A DNA stretch of 64,000 nucleotides. Source: Pantoea dispersa (GTDB taxonomy: Bacteria > Pseudomonadota > Gammaproteobacteria > Enterobacterales > Enterobacteriaceae). The translations under genes were made by a program, and so were the position numbers. Below the pieces are notes generated by a model. It saw only the letters and a list, made by a program, of their open reading frames with translations. It was not told where the DNA came from and did no database searches. Positions 25,865-35,391 of this stretch are shown here, piece by piece (the stretch's first letter is position 1; each line of letters opens with the position of its first letter). The DNA lies in contig NZ_SCKT01000009.1 of the NCBI RefSeq assembly GCF_014155765.1, forward strand, positions 1 to 64,000. Reading direction: 5' to 3'.

Positions 25865-27429
25865 CAGTCAATCACCCTCCCTTTAACCGCAAACAGACCC
25901 TGTGGACGTTTCTGGATAAACAGCACAATCAGCACGAGGATCAGGATTTTGCCGAGCACCGCGCCAATCTGCGGCTCCAGCACTTTGTTGAGGATGCCGA
26001 GACCAAAAGCCGCCACCACGGTGCCGGCCAGCTGACCGACGCCGCCGAGCACCACCACGAGGAATGAGTCGATGATGTAGCCCTGACCCAGTTCCGGTCC
26101 GACGTTGCCCAGCTGCGACAGCGCGACGCCGCCGAGTCCGGCAATGCCGGAACCGAGGCCAAACGCCAGCATATCGATGCGCCCGGTCGGCACGCCGCAG
26201 CAGTCCGCCATGGCGCGGTTCTGCGTGACCGCCCGCACATTCAGCCCCAGCCGGGTTTTATTCAGCAGCAGCCAGGTGAGCGCCAGCACCGCGATGACAA
26301 ACAGGATCACCGCGATGCGGTTATACGGCAGCACCAGATTCGGCAGCAGCTGCCAGCCGCCGGACAGCCAGCCCGGGTTGGCCACTTCGAGGTTCTGCGC
26401 GCCAAACAGCATGCGCACCAGCTGAATCAGCATCAGGCTGATACCCCAGGTGGCGAGCAGCGTCTCCAGCGGTCGACCATACAAATGGCGGATGATGGTG
26501 CGTTCCAGCAGCATGCCCATCGCGGCGGTGACGGTGAAGGCCACCGGCAGCGCCAGCAGCGGGTACCACGCCAGCCACTGCGGGGCAAACTGCTGGAACA
26601 GATTCTGCACCAGCCAGGTGGCGTAGGCGCCGAGCATCAGCATCTCGCCGTGCGCCATGTTGATTACGCCCAGCAGGCCGTAGGTGATCGCCAGGCCGAG
26701 CGCGGCCAGCAGCAGAATGGAGCCGAGCGAAAGGCCGGTAAACGCCTGCCCGAGCCAATCGCCCCACATCAGGCGCTGCCTGATGTGCTGCAGGCTGGCG
26801 GCCGCAGCGGCGCGCACCTGCGCATCGGGTTCGTTGCTGGCCTGGGTTAAGCGCGTCAGGCTGGCCTGCATTGCCGGATCGCCCGATTCACCCAGCAGCG
26901 TGACCGCTTTCAGACGCAGCGCGGCGTCCGGGCTGGCGAGCTGCAGATTCGCGGCGGCCATCGCCAGCACCGCGTGCACCTTGCTGTCCTGCTCGGCGGC
27001 AAGGCGCTGTTCAATCAGCGGCAGCTGGTCAGGCGCGGCATCGTTTTGTAACTGCTGCGCTGCGCGCAGGCGAATCGCCGCATCATCACTCACCAGTTGG
27101 TGGGCGGCGAGGGCGCTGGCAATCAGCACGCGCAGCCGGTTGTTCATGAAGAGTTTTTTGGTTTCGCCGTCCGGCTGCCGGGCGCTGTCGAGCGGCAGAA
27201 GCTGGTCAGCCTGTTTGCTGAACGGCTGTTTGTTCTGGTCGATAACCACGCTTTCATTGCGCAGCGCCTGCAGCAGCGGCAAGCGGCTGGCCTGCGGCGC
27301 CGCAGCCCACTGCTGCAGCAATGTCGCCTGCTGCGTGCGGCTGGCAGCGGCGAAGTCAGCGCCATCACCGGCCTGCGCCAGCCACGGCAGCAGTAACAGC
27401 AGGCAGCTGAGAATACGGCGGAGTGTCAT
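25864..27429 (-). CDS. urtB: Urea ABC transporter permease UrtB
   Basis: LivH-like permease of about 521 residues. It has a signal-like start (LLLLLPWLAQA), a helical periplasmic N-terminal domain of about 200 residues usual for proteobacterial UrtB, then the membrane domain (LGLAITYGLLGVINMAHGE, GLGVALSQLGNVGPELG-type loops). The Met at 27429 is better spaced from AGG than the one at 27438. Separated from urtA by a 280-bp gap full of REP-like palindromes, which could lower permease expression relative to the binding protein. Confidence 0.92.
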   Translation of the reverse strand: MTLRRILSCLLLLLPWLAQAGDGADFAAASRTQQATLLQQWAAAPQASRLPLLQALRNESVVIDQNKQPFSKQADQLLPLDSARQPDGETKKLFMNNRLRVLIASALAAHQLVSDDAAIRLRAAQQLQNDAAPDQLPLIEQRLAAEQDSKVHAVLAMAAANLQLASPDAALRLKAVTLLGESGDPAMQASLTRLTQASNEPDAQVRAAAAASLQHIRQRLMWGDWLGQAFTGLSLGSILLLAALGLAITYGLLGVINMAHGEMLMLGAYATWLVQNLFQQFAPQWLAWYPLLALPVAFTVTAAMGMLLERTIIRHLYGRPLETLLATWGISLMLIQLVRMLFGAQNLEVANPGWLSGGWQLLPNLVLPYNRIAVILFVIAVLALTWLLLNKTRLGLNVRAVTQNRAMADCCGVPTGRIDMLAFGLGSGIAGLGGVALSQLGNVGPELGQGYIIDSFLVVVLGGVGQLAGTVVAAFGLGILNKVLEPQIGAVLGKILILVLIVLFIQKRPQGLFAVKGRVID

Positions 27430-27490
27430 GGTGATCATCCTGTTATGGTTACGTTGGGTGCGGTGTGGCCCTTAGGGGGCAGGGCGTTGT

Positions 27491-27675
27491 CTGGCCCTCA
27501 CCCCGGCCCTCTCCCGGAGGGAGAGGGAGAAAAATGGGTGAGTGCGGTGCAAGGCCCTCACCCCGGCCCTCTCCCACAGGGAGAGGGAGACGCTGCTACA
27601 GGTGAGTTCGGTAGCGGCGTGCTGGCTCGATCGGTTCCCTCTCCCGCAAGCGGGAGAGGGTTAGGGTGAGGGCCA
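27491..27675. repeat. Cluster of three REP-like palindromes between urtA and urtB
   Basis: Copies begin at about 27491 and 27553 (CCCTCACCCCGGCCCTCTCCC orientation type, direct) and at 27636 (inverted, ending GGGTGAGGGCC). Each contains a CCCTCTCCC/GGGAGAGGG hairpin. Same family as at 19185. Lies inside a transcribed operon. Confidence 0.87.
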
Positions 27676-27708
27676 GCGGGCCATAGGGCGAGGACCATCA
27701 GCCTCCCC

Positions 27709-28980
27709 TTACTGCGCCGACTTCACCGGGTAGTCCGGCTTCTTATCATTCCCGGCGATGTACGGACTCCACGGCTGGGCGCGTACCGGCTGTTCGGTCT
27801 GCCACACCACGTTGAACTGGCCGTTCTCCTCCACTTCACCAATCATCACCGGCTTGTGCAGATGGTGGTTGGTTTTGTCCATGGTCAGCGTAAATCCGTC
27901 CGGCGCTTTAAACGTCTGTCCGGCCATCGCGGCGCGCACTTTGTCCACATCGGTGGTGCCGGCTTTCTCTACCGCCTGCGCCCACATGTGCAGGCCAACG
28001 TAGGTGGCTTCCATCGGATCGTTGGTCACTACGGTGCTGGCGTTCGGCAGGTTGTGCGCTTTGGCGTAAGCGCGGTAGTCGGCCACGAACTTCGCATTAG
28101 TCGGGTTATCCACTGACTCAAAGTAGTTCCACGCTGCCAGCTGACCGACCAGCGGTTTGGTGTCGATGCCGCGCAGCTCTTCTTCCCCCACCGAGAAAGC
28201 GATCACCGGAATGTCGGTTGCTTTAATGCCCTGGTTCGCCAGCTCTTTGTAGAACGGGACGTTGGAATCACCGTTGATGGTGGAGATCACCGCGGTTTTG
28301 CCACCGGCGGAGAATTTTTTGATATTGGACACGATGGTCTGGTAATCGCTGTAACCAAACGGCGTGTACACCTCTTCGATATCCTTATCCTGCACGCCTT
28401 TGCTATGCAGGAAGGCGCGCAGAATCTTGTTGGTGGTGCGCGGATAGACGTAGTCGGTGCCAAGCAGGAAGAAGCGTTTCGCGCTGCCGCCATCTTCGCT
28501 CATCAGATACTGCACCGCCGGGATCGCCTGCTGGTTCGGCGCGGCGCCGGTGTAGAACACGTTCGGCGACATCTCTTCGCCTTCGTACTGCACCGGATAG
28601 AACAGCAGGCCGTTCAGCTCTTCAAACACTGGCAGCACCGATTTGCGCGAGACCGACGTCCAGCAGCCAAACACCACCGCCACTTTGTCCTGAGTCAGCA
28701 GCTGGCGCGCTTTTTCGGCGAACAGCGGCCAGTTAGAGGCCGGATCGACCACCACCGGTTCCAGCTTCTTGCCCAGCACACCGCCTTTGGCGTTGATCTC
28801 ATCGATGGTCATCAGCGCCACATCTTTCAGCGGCGTTTCGGAAATCGCCATGGTGCCGGACAGCGAATGCATAATGCCGACTTTGATGGTGTCTGCCGCC
28901 TGTGCGGTAAAGGCGAAGCCCATGCTGGCAACGGTAGCGGAGAGCGCGAAAGCTTTAAGCAACGAACGTCGTTTCATCAT
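27709..28980 (-). CDS. urtA: Urea ABC transporter substrate-binding protein UrtA
   Basis: Periplasmic urea-binding protein, 423 residues, Leu/Ile/Val-binding fold. The N-terminus MMKRRSLLKAFALSATV has a twin-arginine-like RRSLLK motif and a cleavage site near AQA-ADT, so Tat export is possible. Family motifs HSLSGTMAISE and LNGLLFYPVQYEGEE are present. ATG preceded by AGGGG at good spacing. Lies 27 bases after the GntR-type regulator gene. Confidence 0.95.
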   Translation of the reverse strand: MMKRRSLLKAFALSATVASMGFAFTAQAADTIKVGIMHSLSGTMAISETPLKDVALMTIDEINAKGGVLGKKLEPVVVDPASNWPLFAEKARQLLTQDKVAVVFGCWTSVSRKSVLPVFEELNGLLFYPVQYEGEEMSPNVFYTGAAPNQQAIPAVQYLMSEDGGSAKRFFLLGTDYVYPRTTNKILRAFLHSKGVQDKDIEEVYTPFGYSDYQTIVSNIKKFSAGGKTAVISTINGDSNVPFYKELANQGIKATDIPVIAFSVGEEELRGIDTKPLVGQLAAWNYFESVDNPTNAKFVADYRAYAKAHNLPNASTVVTNDPMEATYVGLHMWAQAVEKAGTTDVDKVRAAMAGQTFKAPDGFTLTMDKTNHHLHKPVMIGEVEENGQFNVVWQTEQPVRAQPWSPYIAGNDKKPDYPVKSAQ

Positions 28981-29007
28981 TTAAACCCCTAACTGTATTA
29001 TCTGTTG

Positions 29008-29709
29008 TTATTCAATGGGTTGAAGCCGAGCCTGCTGTAACATGTGCAACGTAATCTTCCTGACCTCGGCTTTACTGACGGCAATGTGGTCGGTTAAAAT
29101 GCGCTGTGCCTCCTCGGTGTGTTGCTGAAAAATCGCCCGTAAGATCTGAGCGTGCTCGCGGTACGTGGCATCGACCCGGTCATCCCGCGTGAAGTCGAGA
29201 CGGCGAATGATGCGGATTTTTTCTGTCAGCTCGGCGTGGATGCGCGCCATCTCCTGATTGCCCGCCGCGGCCACCAGCGCCATGTGAAACGCTTCGTCGT
29301 GCGCTGATACCGCTTTGCCATCTGCCAGCCGGGCATCGTCGATCCAGAAGGTTTTCAGCGCGGTCAGGGTTTCCGCGCAGGCCAGCGGCGGCAGCGCGCA
29401 CAGGCGGCGCACCGCTTCGCGTTCCAGCACGGTGCGGAAGTCGTACAGCTCCTCGAAGTAGGCGAAATCGAACGGCCGCACCTGCCAGCCGCTGCGAAAC
29501 CACACCTCGACGTAGCCTTCGCGCTCCAGCCAGAACAGCGCCTGACGCACCGGCGTGCGGCTCACCGCCAGCCGCTCGGCGATTTCGTTTTCGCTGAAGC
29601 GGTCACCCGGCATCAGACGGAATTCAAAGATGTCCTGCTTCAGCGCCTGATAAACCTTTTCGGCCAGCGCTTCGGGACGGCCTTTGCTGCGGGGCGCGCT
29701 ACTGTTCAT
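29008..29709 (-). CDS. GntR-family (FCD domain) transcriptional regulator
   Basis: 233 residues: N-terminal winged helix (LAEKVYQALKQDIFEFRL, NEIAERLAVSRTPVRQAL) and a C-terminal all-helical FCD ligand-binding domain (FRTVLEREAVRRL, AHDEAFHMALVAAAGN) with metal/ligand His residues of the family. It lies inside the urea operon, 9 bases after urea carboxylase and 27 before urtA, so it probably senses an intermediate of urea or allophanate use. The ligand is unknown. Confidence 0.9.
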   Translation of the reverse strand: MNSSAPRSKGRPEALAEKVYQALKQDIFEFRLMPGDRFSENEIAERLAVSRTPVRQALFWLEREGYVEVWFRSGWQVRPFDFAYFEELYDFRTVLEREAVRRLCALPPLACAETLTALKTFWIDDARLADGKAVSAHDEAFHMALVAAAGNQEMARIHAELTEKIRIIRRLDFTRDDRVDATYREHAQILRAIFQQHTEEAQRILTDHIAVSKAEVRKITLHMLQQARLQPIE

Positions 29710-29718
29710 ACCTGCTCC

Positions 29719-32700
29719 TTAAGCCAGCCACAGCAGGGTGTCACCCGGACTTACCGGACGGCCCGCCTGGCAGGCAATGCGTTTCACCGTGCCGGCCTGC
29801 GGCGCGACAATCGCCAGCTCCATCTTCATCGCTTCCACGATGATCAGCGTCTGACCGGCCTGCACCGTATCGCCCGGCGCAACCAGCACTTTCCAGATGT
29901 TGCCGTTCATGTCAGCGCACACTGCCAGCGCGTCGTCCTCTGCGTCGGCGACCACCAGCGTCTCTTCACTGGTGAGCGGCGCTTCCTGCTCTTCCTGCGC
30001 CCATAGCGTGACTTCCTGCTCAAACGCCGCGGCCTGACGCTCACGGAAGGCACTGATTTCCGGCGCGTTGTCGGCGAGGAACTGCTGATGCGCCGCGAAA
30101 TCAAACTCGCTCTGCTCGATGCGAATGCGGGCGCGGCCGGCGCGGAAATCGTCACGCAGCTGCGTTAGTTCCGCTTCGCTCACCGGATAGAAACGCACCT
30201 GGTCAAAGAAGCGCAGCAGCCAGGGTTCGCCGGCGGCAAACTGATCGTTTTGCAGGAACTTATTCCAGATGGGCAGCGTGCGCCCCACCAGCTGATAGCC
30301 GCCCGGTGAATCCATGCCGTAGATGCACATGTACATGCCGCCAATGCCCACCGTACCTTCGGCGGTAAAGGTGCGCGCCGGGCTGTATTTAGAACTCAGC
30401 AGGCGATGGCGCGGATCGATCGGCACCGCGCACGGCGCGCCGAGATAGACATCGCCGAGACCGAGAATCAAATAGCTGGCGGCAAACAGGGTGTCGCGTA
30501 CCGCTTCGCGGCTCGCCAGTCCATTGATGCGCTGAATGAAGTCAACGTTATTCGGCAGCCACGGCGCGCTGGCGCGAACCGTCTCTTTGTAACGCTCCAC
30601 CGCGCCGAGCGTGGCGCTGTCTTCAAACGCCATCGGCAGCCAGACGATGCGCGACGGCACTTTCAGCGCGCTGACGTCACCCAGCCCGGCTTCCAGCTCC
30701 AGCAGCAGCGTCATCAGCTGCTGCTGACCGATCACCAGGCTGTCATAGCGCACCTGCAGCGAGCGCACGCCGGGCGACAGCTCTTCAATGCCGGGCTCTG
30801 CACGCTGGCGCAGCGCCTGCATCAGCAGGTGTACGCGCAGGCGCAGCGCCAGATCCAGCACGTTATCGCCGTACTCAATCAGCACATATTTGTCGCCCGC
30901 CTGGCGGTAGACCGCAGCAGGCGTGGTGGCGGTTGCCGGCAGCGCCGCTAACAGGGTGGCAGAACCGATGTCGCTCGCTGCCAGCGAAGGCACCGCGAAG
31001 GCCGGTGCGTGCTGGCTGCGCAGCGTGGTTACGCTGTGCGCCTGGGCTTTCTCCAGCGCGACCGCTTCGTCGGCGCTGATCGGGTGGAAGCGGATACGAT
31101 CGCCCGGTTTGACCTGGCCGACTTTCCACAGCTCGGCTTTGGCGATGGTGACCGGGCAGACGAAGCCACCAAGGCTTGGGCCGTCGTGCGTCAGGATCAC
31201 CGGGAAGTCACCGGTAAAGTTCACCGCGCCGATGGCGTATTCGCAGTCGTGTACGTTTGATGGATGCAGCCCGGCTTCACCGCCGTTAGCGCGCGTCCAG
31301 CTGGGTTTAGGCCCGACCAGACGGACGCCCAGCCGGTTGGAGTTGTAATGCACCTGCCAGTCGCTGGCAAAGAACTCATCGATGGCAGCCTGGGTGAAGA
31401 AATCCGGTGCGCCGTGCGGGCCGTACAGCACGCCAATGCGCCATTCGCTGCCGTAGTGCGGCACCAGCGCGCGATCCAGCGCTTCAGGTTCGCTGACCGG
31501 GGCTGGCGTGGTGCAGGCGGCGAGCGCCGGCTGGGAGATCGGCAGCATGTCGGCGACGCGCAGCGTACGTCCGGCGTGGCCGCCAAACTGGCCCAGCGAG
31601 AAGGTGGCGCGGCTGCCGAGGTATTCCGGCACGTCGAAACCATTACGCACCGCTAAATAGGTGCGGCAGCCGCTCTGCGCGCGGCCCAGCGTCAGGGTTT
31701 GTCCGGCTTTCACCGCCACCGGCTGCCAGTAGTCGACCGCGCTGCCGTCGAGATCGGCCGGACAGTCGGCACCGGTCAGCGCGATCAGCGCATCGCTGTG
31801 GAAACGCAGCGTCGGGCCCTGCAGGGTGAACTCCAGCCCGGCGGCGCTGGCGTGGTTGCCAACGATACGGTTGGCCAGGCGGAAGGCGAAGTCATCCATC
31901 GGGCCGGACGGCGGCACGCCGATGTCCCAGTAGCCCAGGCGGCCGGGAAAGTCCTGAATGCTGCTGAACGTGCCCGGCTGCAGCACTTCGATGACGCTGG
32001 CCGCTGGCGTAAAGCCGTCAAGGAAGCGCGTCCAGACGTTGCCGCTGCGGAAGGCGTCGGTCGCCACGATCTGACGCAGATAATCGAGATTGGTGGCGAT
32101 GCCGTGCAGTTGGGTGGCGTCGAGCGCCTGCTGCAGCTTCGCCAGCGCGGCGTCGCGCGTTTCGCCATGCACGATCAGTTTGGCTACCATCGGATCGTAA
32201 AACGCCGTCACTTCGCTGCCAGTCTCGATCCAGCCGTCGACGCGCACCCCCGGCGGGAAGCTGACGTGGGTTAACACGCCCGGGCTCGGCTGGAAGTTTT
32301 TCAGCGGATCTTCGGCGTACAGCCGCACCTCAATCGATGCACCGTGCGGTGCCTGCTGCAGACGATCCCAGTCGATGGCATCATCCGCCGCCACCTGCAG
32401 CATGCACTCTACCAGGTCAAGGCCGGTGACGCACTCGGTCACCGGATGCTCCACCTGCAGGCGGGTGTTCACTTCGAGGAAATAAAACGCGTCCTGCGCG
32501 GCGTCATAGATGTACTCCACGGTGCCGGCGCTGCGGTAATTAACCAGCTCGCCCAGCCGCACCGCTGAAGCCAGCAGCGCTTCACGCGTGGCCTGCGGCA
32601 GATTAGGGGCCGGCGTCTCTTCCACCACCTTCTGATTGCGGCGCTGCAGCGAACAGTCGCGTTCGCCCAGCGCAATCACCTTGCCCTTGCCGTCGCCAAA

Positions 32701-33336
32701 AATCTGTACTTCCACGTGGCGCGCGCGGTCGATGCAGCGTTCAAGAAATACGCCGGCATCGCTGAAAAACTGCTCGCCCAGACGACGCACGCTCTCCCAT
32801 GCATTTTCCAGTGCCGTGGCGTCGGCGCAGCGGGTCAGACCGATGCCGCCGCCGCCGGCGGTGCTTTTCAGCATCACCGGATAGCCAATGTCTTCCGCCG
32901 CGCTGAGTGCGTCCTGCAGCGAACTGAGCAGCGGCGTGCCCGGCGTCATCGGCACGCCGGCGCTGGCCGCCAGCTCACGGGCGCGATGCTTGAGACCAAA
33001 TTCGCCGATCTGCTGTGCGGTCGGGCCGACAAACGCGATGCCGGCCTCTTCGCAGGCGGCGGCAAACGGCAGGCTCTCGGAGAGAAAACCGTAGCCGGGC
33101 CAGATGGCCTGCGCGCCGCTTTGCTGCGCAGCGGCGAGAATTTTGTCGATGCGCAGATAGCTGTCGCTGGCTTTGTCACCGCCAAGGGCGATGGCCACAT
33201 CGGCTTCGGTAACGTGACGCGCGTTGCGGTCGGCATCCGAATAGACCGCCACGCTGGTTACGCCGAGGCGCTTCAGGGTGCGGATGGCACGGCAGGCGAT
33301 TTCGCCACGGTTAGCAATCAGAACGGTGCTGAACAT
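29719..33336 (-). CDS. uca: Urea carboxylase (biotin-dependent)
   Basis: Carboxylates urea to allophanate using ATP and bicarbonate. 1205 residues: biotin carboxylase domain (about 1-450, IANRGEIACRAIRTLKRLG, ATP-grasp glycine loop KSTAGGGGIG), a carboxyltransferase region of KipA/KipI-like type (about 460-1050, PSGPMDDFAFRLANRIVG), and a biotinyl domain at the end with EAMKMEL, biotin on Lys about 1171. Translationally close to allophanate hydrolase (2-base gap). Together the two do the job of urease without nickel. Confidence 0.96.
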   Translation of the reverse strand: MFSTVLIANRGEIACRAIRTLKRLGVTSVAVYSDADRNARHVTEADVAIALGGDKASDSYLRIDKILAAAQQSGAQAIWPGYGFLSESLPFAAACEEAGIAFVGPTAQQIGEFGLKHRARELAASAGVPMTPGTPLLSSLQDALSAAEDIGYPVMLKSTAGGGGIGLTRCADATALENAWESVRRLGEQFFSDAGVFLERCIDRARHVEVQIFGDGKGKVIALGERDCSLQRRNQKVVEETPAPNLPQATREALLASAVRLGELVNYRSAGTVEYIYDAAQDAFYFLEVNTRLQVEHPVTECVTGLDLVECMLQVAADDAIDWDRLQQAPHGASIEVRLYAEDPLKNFQPSPGVLTHVSFPPGVRVDGWIETGSEVTAFYDPMVAKLIVHGETRDAALAKLQQALDATQLHGIATNLDYLRQIVATDAFRSGNVWTRFLDGFTPAASVIEVLQPGTFSSIQDFPGRLGYWDIGVPPSGPMDDFAFRLANRIVGNHASAAGLEFTLQGPTLRFHSDALIALTGADCPADLDGSAVDYWQPVAVKAGQTLTLGRAQSGCRTYLAVRNGFDVPEYLGSRATFSLGQFGGHAGRTLRVADMLPISQPALAACTTPAPVSEPEALDRALVPHYGSEWRIGVLYGPHGAPDFFTQAAIDEFFASDWQVHYNSNRLGVRLVGPKPSWTRANGGEAGLHPSNVHDCEYAIGAVNFTGDFPVILTHDGPSLGGFVCPVTIAKAELWKVGQVKPGDRIRFHPISADEAVALEKAQAHSVTTLRSQHAPAFAVPSLAASDIGSATLLAALPATATTPAAVYRQAGDKYVLIEYGDNVLDLALRLRVHLLMQALRQRAEPGIEELSPGVRSLQVRYDSLVIGQQQLMTLLLELEAGLGDVSALKVPSRIVWLPMAFEDSATLGAVERYKETVRASAPWLPNNVDFIQRINGLASREAVRDTLFAASYLILGLGDVYLGAPCAVPIDPRHRLLSSKYSPARTFTAEGTVGIGGMYMCIYGMDSPGGYQLVGRTLPIWNKFLQNDQFAAGEPWLLRFFDQVRFYPVSEAELTQLRDDFRAGRARIRIEQSEFDFAAHQQFLADNAPEISAFRERQAAAFEQEVTLWAQEEQEAPLTSEETLVVADAEDDALAVCADMNGNIWKVLVAPGDTVQAGQTLIIVEAMKMELAIVAPQAGTVKRIACQAGRPVSPGDTLLWLA

Positions 33337-33338
33337 GA

Positions 33339-35135
33339 TTAGTGATTCCCCTGTGACGTCAGCCAGTTGCGCCAGCCGCCGAATTCAGTGATTTCCAGCG
33401 CCTGCGTCAGCGCTGCCGGTTCGCAGATAAAGCCTTTCACGATGCGTCCATCCGCCAGCGTCAGCGAGCCGATGCCGAGCGGTGCCGGGATTTCCGCGAC
33501 GAATTCGCCAAAGCGCGCCAGCGGGATGTCCCACAGTTCGACGGTGATGGCGGCACCGCTGTCGCCGCGCAGCAGGCCGGGCTTTTTGATCGGGCCATCA
33601 AGCAGGGCGAACAGGCGATAGTGGCTGGCGGTTTGCGTCTCTTCGACCCACACCGCCTGACGCGTGGTGAGCTGGAAATTCAGCGGCATGCCGGTGAGAT
33701 GGGCACCGACCACCGCCACGCGCACGTGGTCAGGTGACGGCGGCAGCGCGGCGGGCTGCGGCGGCAGCGCTTTGCCGGTGGCCCCGAGCGGCAGCGCCAG
33801 CTGCTGCTGCCAGCGCAGGCCAAACGCCGCCAGCGCGCGGTCGTGCCACGCCGGGGCGATCAGCGTGATGCCCGCGGGCAGTCCATCGGCGCGGAACGGG
33901 CCGGGCAGCGCCAGCGCGCTGAGATCGGCCAGATTCGTGAAGTTGGTATAGGTGCCGAACTGCGAGTTGTAGTGCACCGGCTCCTGCTGCATCTCTTCCA
34001 GCGTATGGATGGTGGGCGAGGTCGGCACTACCAGCGCATCGAACCGGGCCAGCGTCTGCTGGATCTGGCGCGTCAGTTCGGCACGCAGGTATTCGGCCTG
34101 ATACGCCTCGACGGCGCTGTACTGGCGGCCGCTGCTGACGATGCCGTACACCACCGGATCCATCTCTTCCGGGCGGTCGAGCATCTCGCCGACCGCCACA
34201 GTGCGCTCGGCGACCCACGGGCCGTAATAGAGCTGCTCTGCCAGCTGGTGGAAAGGGGCGAAGTCGATCGGGTGCAGCGTCGCACCGCTCGCCGTAAGCT
34301 GCTCCAGCGCACTGTGCCACGCCGCTTCCGCCTGCTGGTCACCGTAAAACTGCGGCGCGGCAGGGATCGCCAGCGAGGGTTGCGGCTGGAAACTGGCCGG
34401 TGCGCTGCGCGGCGACTGGCGCGCATAGACATCATCGGCGTCGTAGCCGCCCGCGATGCTGGCGACGCTAAAGGCATCGGCAACCGTCAGGGCGAACACC
34501 GAGATGGTGTCATTGAGACGGCAGGCCGGTACCACGCCGCTGGCCGAGAACCAGCCTTTGGTCGGCTTCAGTCCGACGATATTGTTAAAACCTGCCGGCA
34601 CGCGGCCGGAGCCGGCGGTATCGGTGCCGAGCGAGAAGCCGACCAGGCCGCGCGCCAGCACTGACGCGGAGCCGGAGCTGGAACCGCCGCTGACGTAGGC
34701 CGGGTTAAAGGTGTTGCTCACCGCGCCATACGGCGAGCGGGTGCCAACCAGACCGGTCGCGTACTGATCGAGGTTGGTTTTACCGATGACGATAGCGCCT
34801 GCCGCTTTCAGCCTGGCCACCACGAAGGCATCGGCCGCCGCCTGATACGTCAGCGCCGGGCAGGCGGCGGTAGTCGGCCAGCCTGCCACGTCAATGTTGT
34901 CTTTGACGGCAAACGGCACGCCAAACAGCGGCAGCGCGGCCGGATTGCGCTGATACGCCGCCAGCAGCGGTTCAACCTGCGCCAGCAACTGGGCCGGCGA
35001 AGCGAGGTACAGCCAGGCATTATCCTGGTTATCGAGTGCGTCGAGATGTGCGGCCAGCAGTGCAGGGATCTGCTGTGCATCCTGCTGTGCGCAACGTTGC
35101 CAATCCTGAAGCGTAAAACCGAAGGTCGATGCCAT
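33339..35135 (-). CDS. atzF: Allophanate hydrolase
   Basis: Splits allophanate to ammonia and CO2. I start at the Met at 35135 (598 residues, usual for AtzF); the open frame runs further upstream into promoter sequence. Amidase-signature triad is visible: Lys about 78 (PFAVKDNID), cis-Ser about 153 (SGGSSSGSA) and nucleophile Ser about 176 (GTDTAGSGR). The C-terminal domain (about 470-598) is the AtzF-specific part. First gene of the urea operon. Confidence 0.95.
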   Translation of the reverse strand: MASTFGFTLQDWQRCAQQDAQQIPALLAAHLDALDNQDNAWLYLASPAQLLAQVEPLLAAYQRNPAALPLFGVPFAVKDNIDVAGWPTTAACPALTYQAAADAFVVARLKAAGAIVIGKTNLDQYATGLVGTRSPYGAVSNTFNPAYVSGGSSSGSASVLARGLVGFSLGTDTAGSGRVPAGFNNIVGLKPTKGWFSASGVVPACRLNDTISVFALTVADAFSVASIAGGYDADDVYARQSPRSAPASFQPQPSLAIPAAPQFYGDQQAEAAWHSALEQLTASGATLHPIDFAPFHQLAEQLYYGPWVAERTVAVGEMLDRPEEMDPVVYGIVSSGRQYSAVEAYQAEYLRAELTRQIQQTLARFDALVVPTSPTIHTLEEMQQEPVHYNSQFGTYTNFTNLADLSALALPGPFRADGLPAGITLIAPAWHDRALAAFGLRWQQQLALPLGATGKALPPQPAALPPSPDHVRVAVVGAHLTGMPLNFQLTTRQAVWVEETQTASHYRLFALLDGPIKKPGLLRGDSGAAITVELWDIPLARFGEFVAEIPAPLGIGSLTLADGRIVKGFICEPAALTQALEITEFGGWRNWLTSQGNH

Positions 35136-35174
35136 GAGTGAATTCCAGCTGGTATACAAGATGGCATTCAACAG

Positions 35175-35190
35175 AGCAAAGCACGTGCCA
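35175..35190 (-). promoter_or_regulatory. Sigma-54 promoter of the urea operon
   Basis: On the minus strand TGGCACGTGCTTTGCT fits the -24/-12 consensus (TGGCAC, 5 bases, TTGCW) exactly. It is about 40 bases upstream of the atzF start, which leaves a leader of about 30 bases. Confidence 0.85.
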
Positions 35191-35253
35191 GAGTTGTAAC
35201 TGAATGAAAACGCATAGCTATTTGATGGGTAATAAGTTTTTGTGATGATTATT

Positions 35254-35292
35254 TGCACAATTGCGGCGCAGGCGCTGAACAATCACGGTGCG
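35254..35292. promoter_or_regulatory. Two candidate NtrC enhancer sites
   Basis: TGCACAATTGCGGCGCA (35254-35270) and TGAACAATCACGGTGCG (35276-35292) match the NtrC pattern TGCACC-N5-GGTGCA at about 10 and 9 of 12 positions. Their centres are 22 bp apart, two helical turns, and about 100-120 bp upstream of the expected start of the sigma-54 transcript. Confidence 0.6.
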
Positions 35293-35391
35293 CCTGGGTA
35301 AATTTTGTGAAGAACGTGGCAAGAGCCGGTTGGCCTGGTTAGCATGAAGGGAGTCCGGCATAAGCTGGAGCGCAGCAATGAGGAGAGCGGA

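Noticed and set aside
19185-27675. CRISPR-like repeats
   Set aside because: The CCCTCACCC copies are few, in both orientations and without regular spacers, which fits REP elements and not a CRISPR array.
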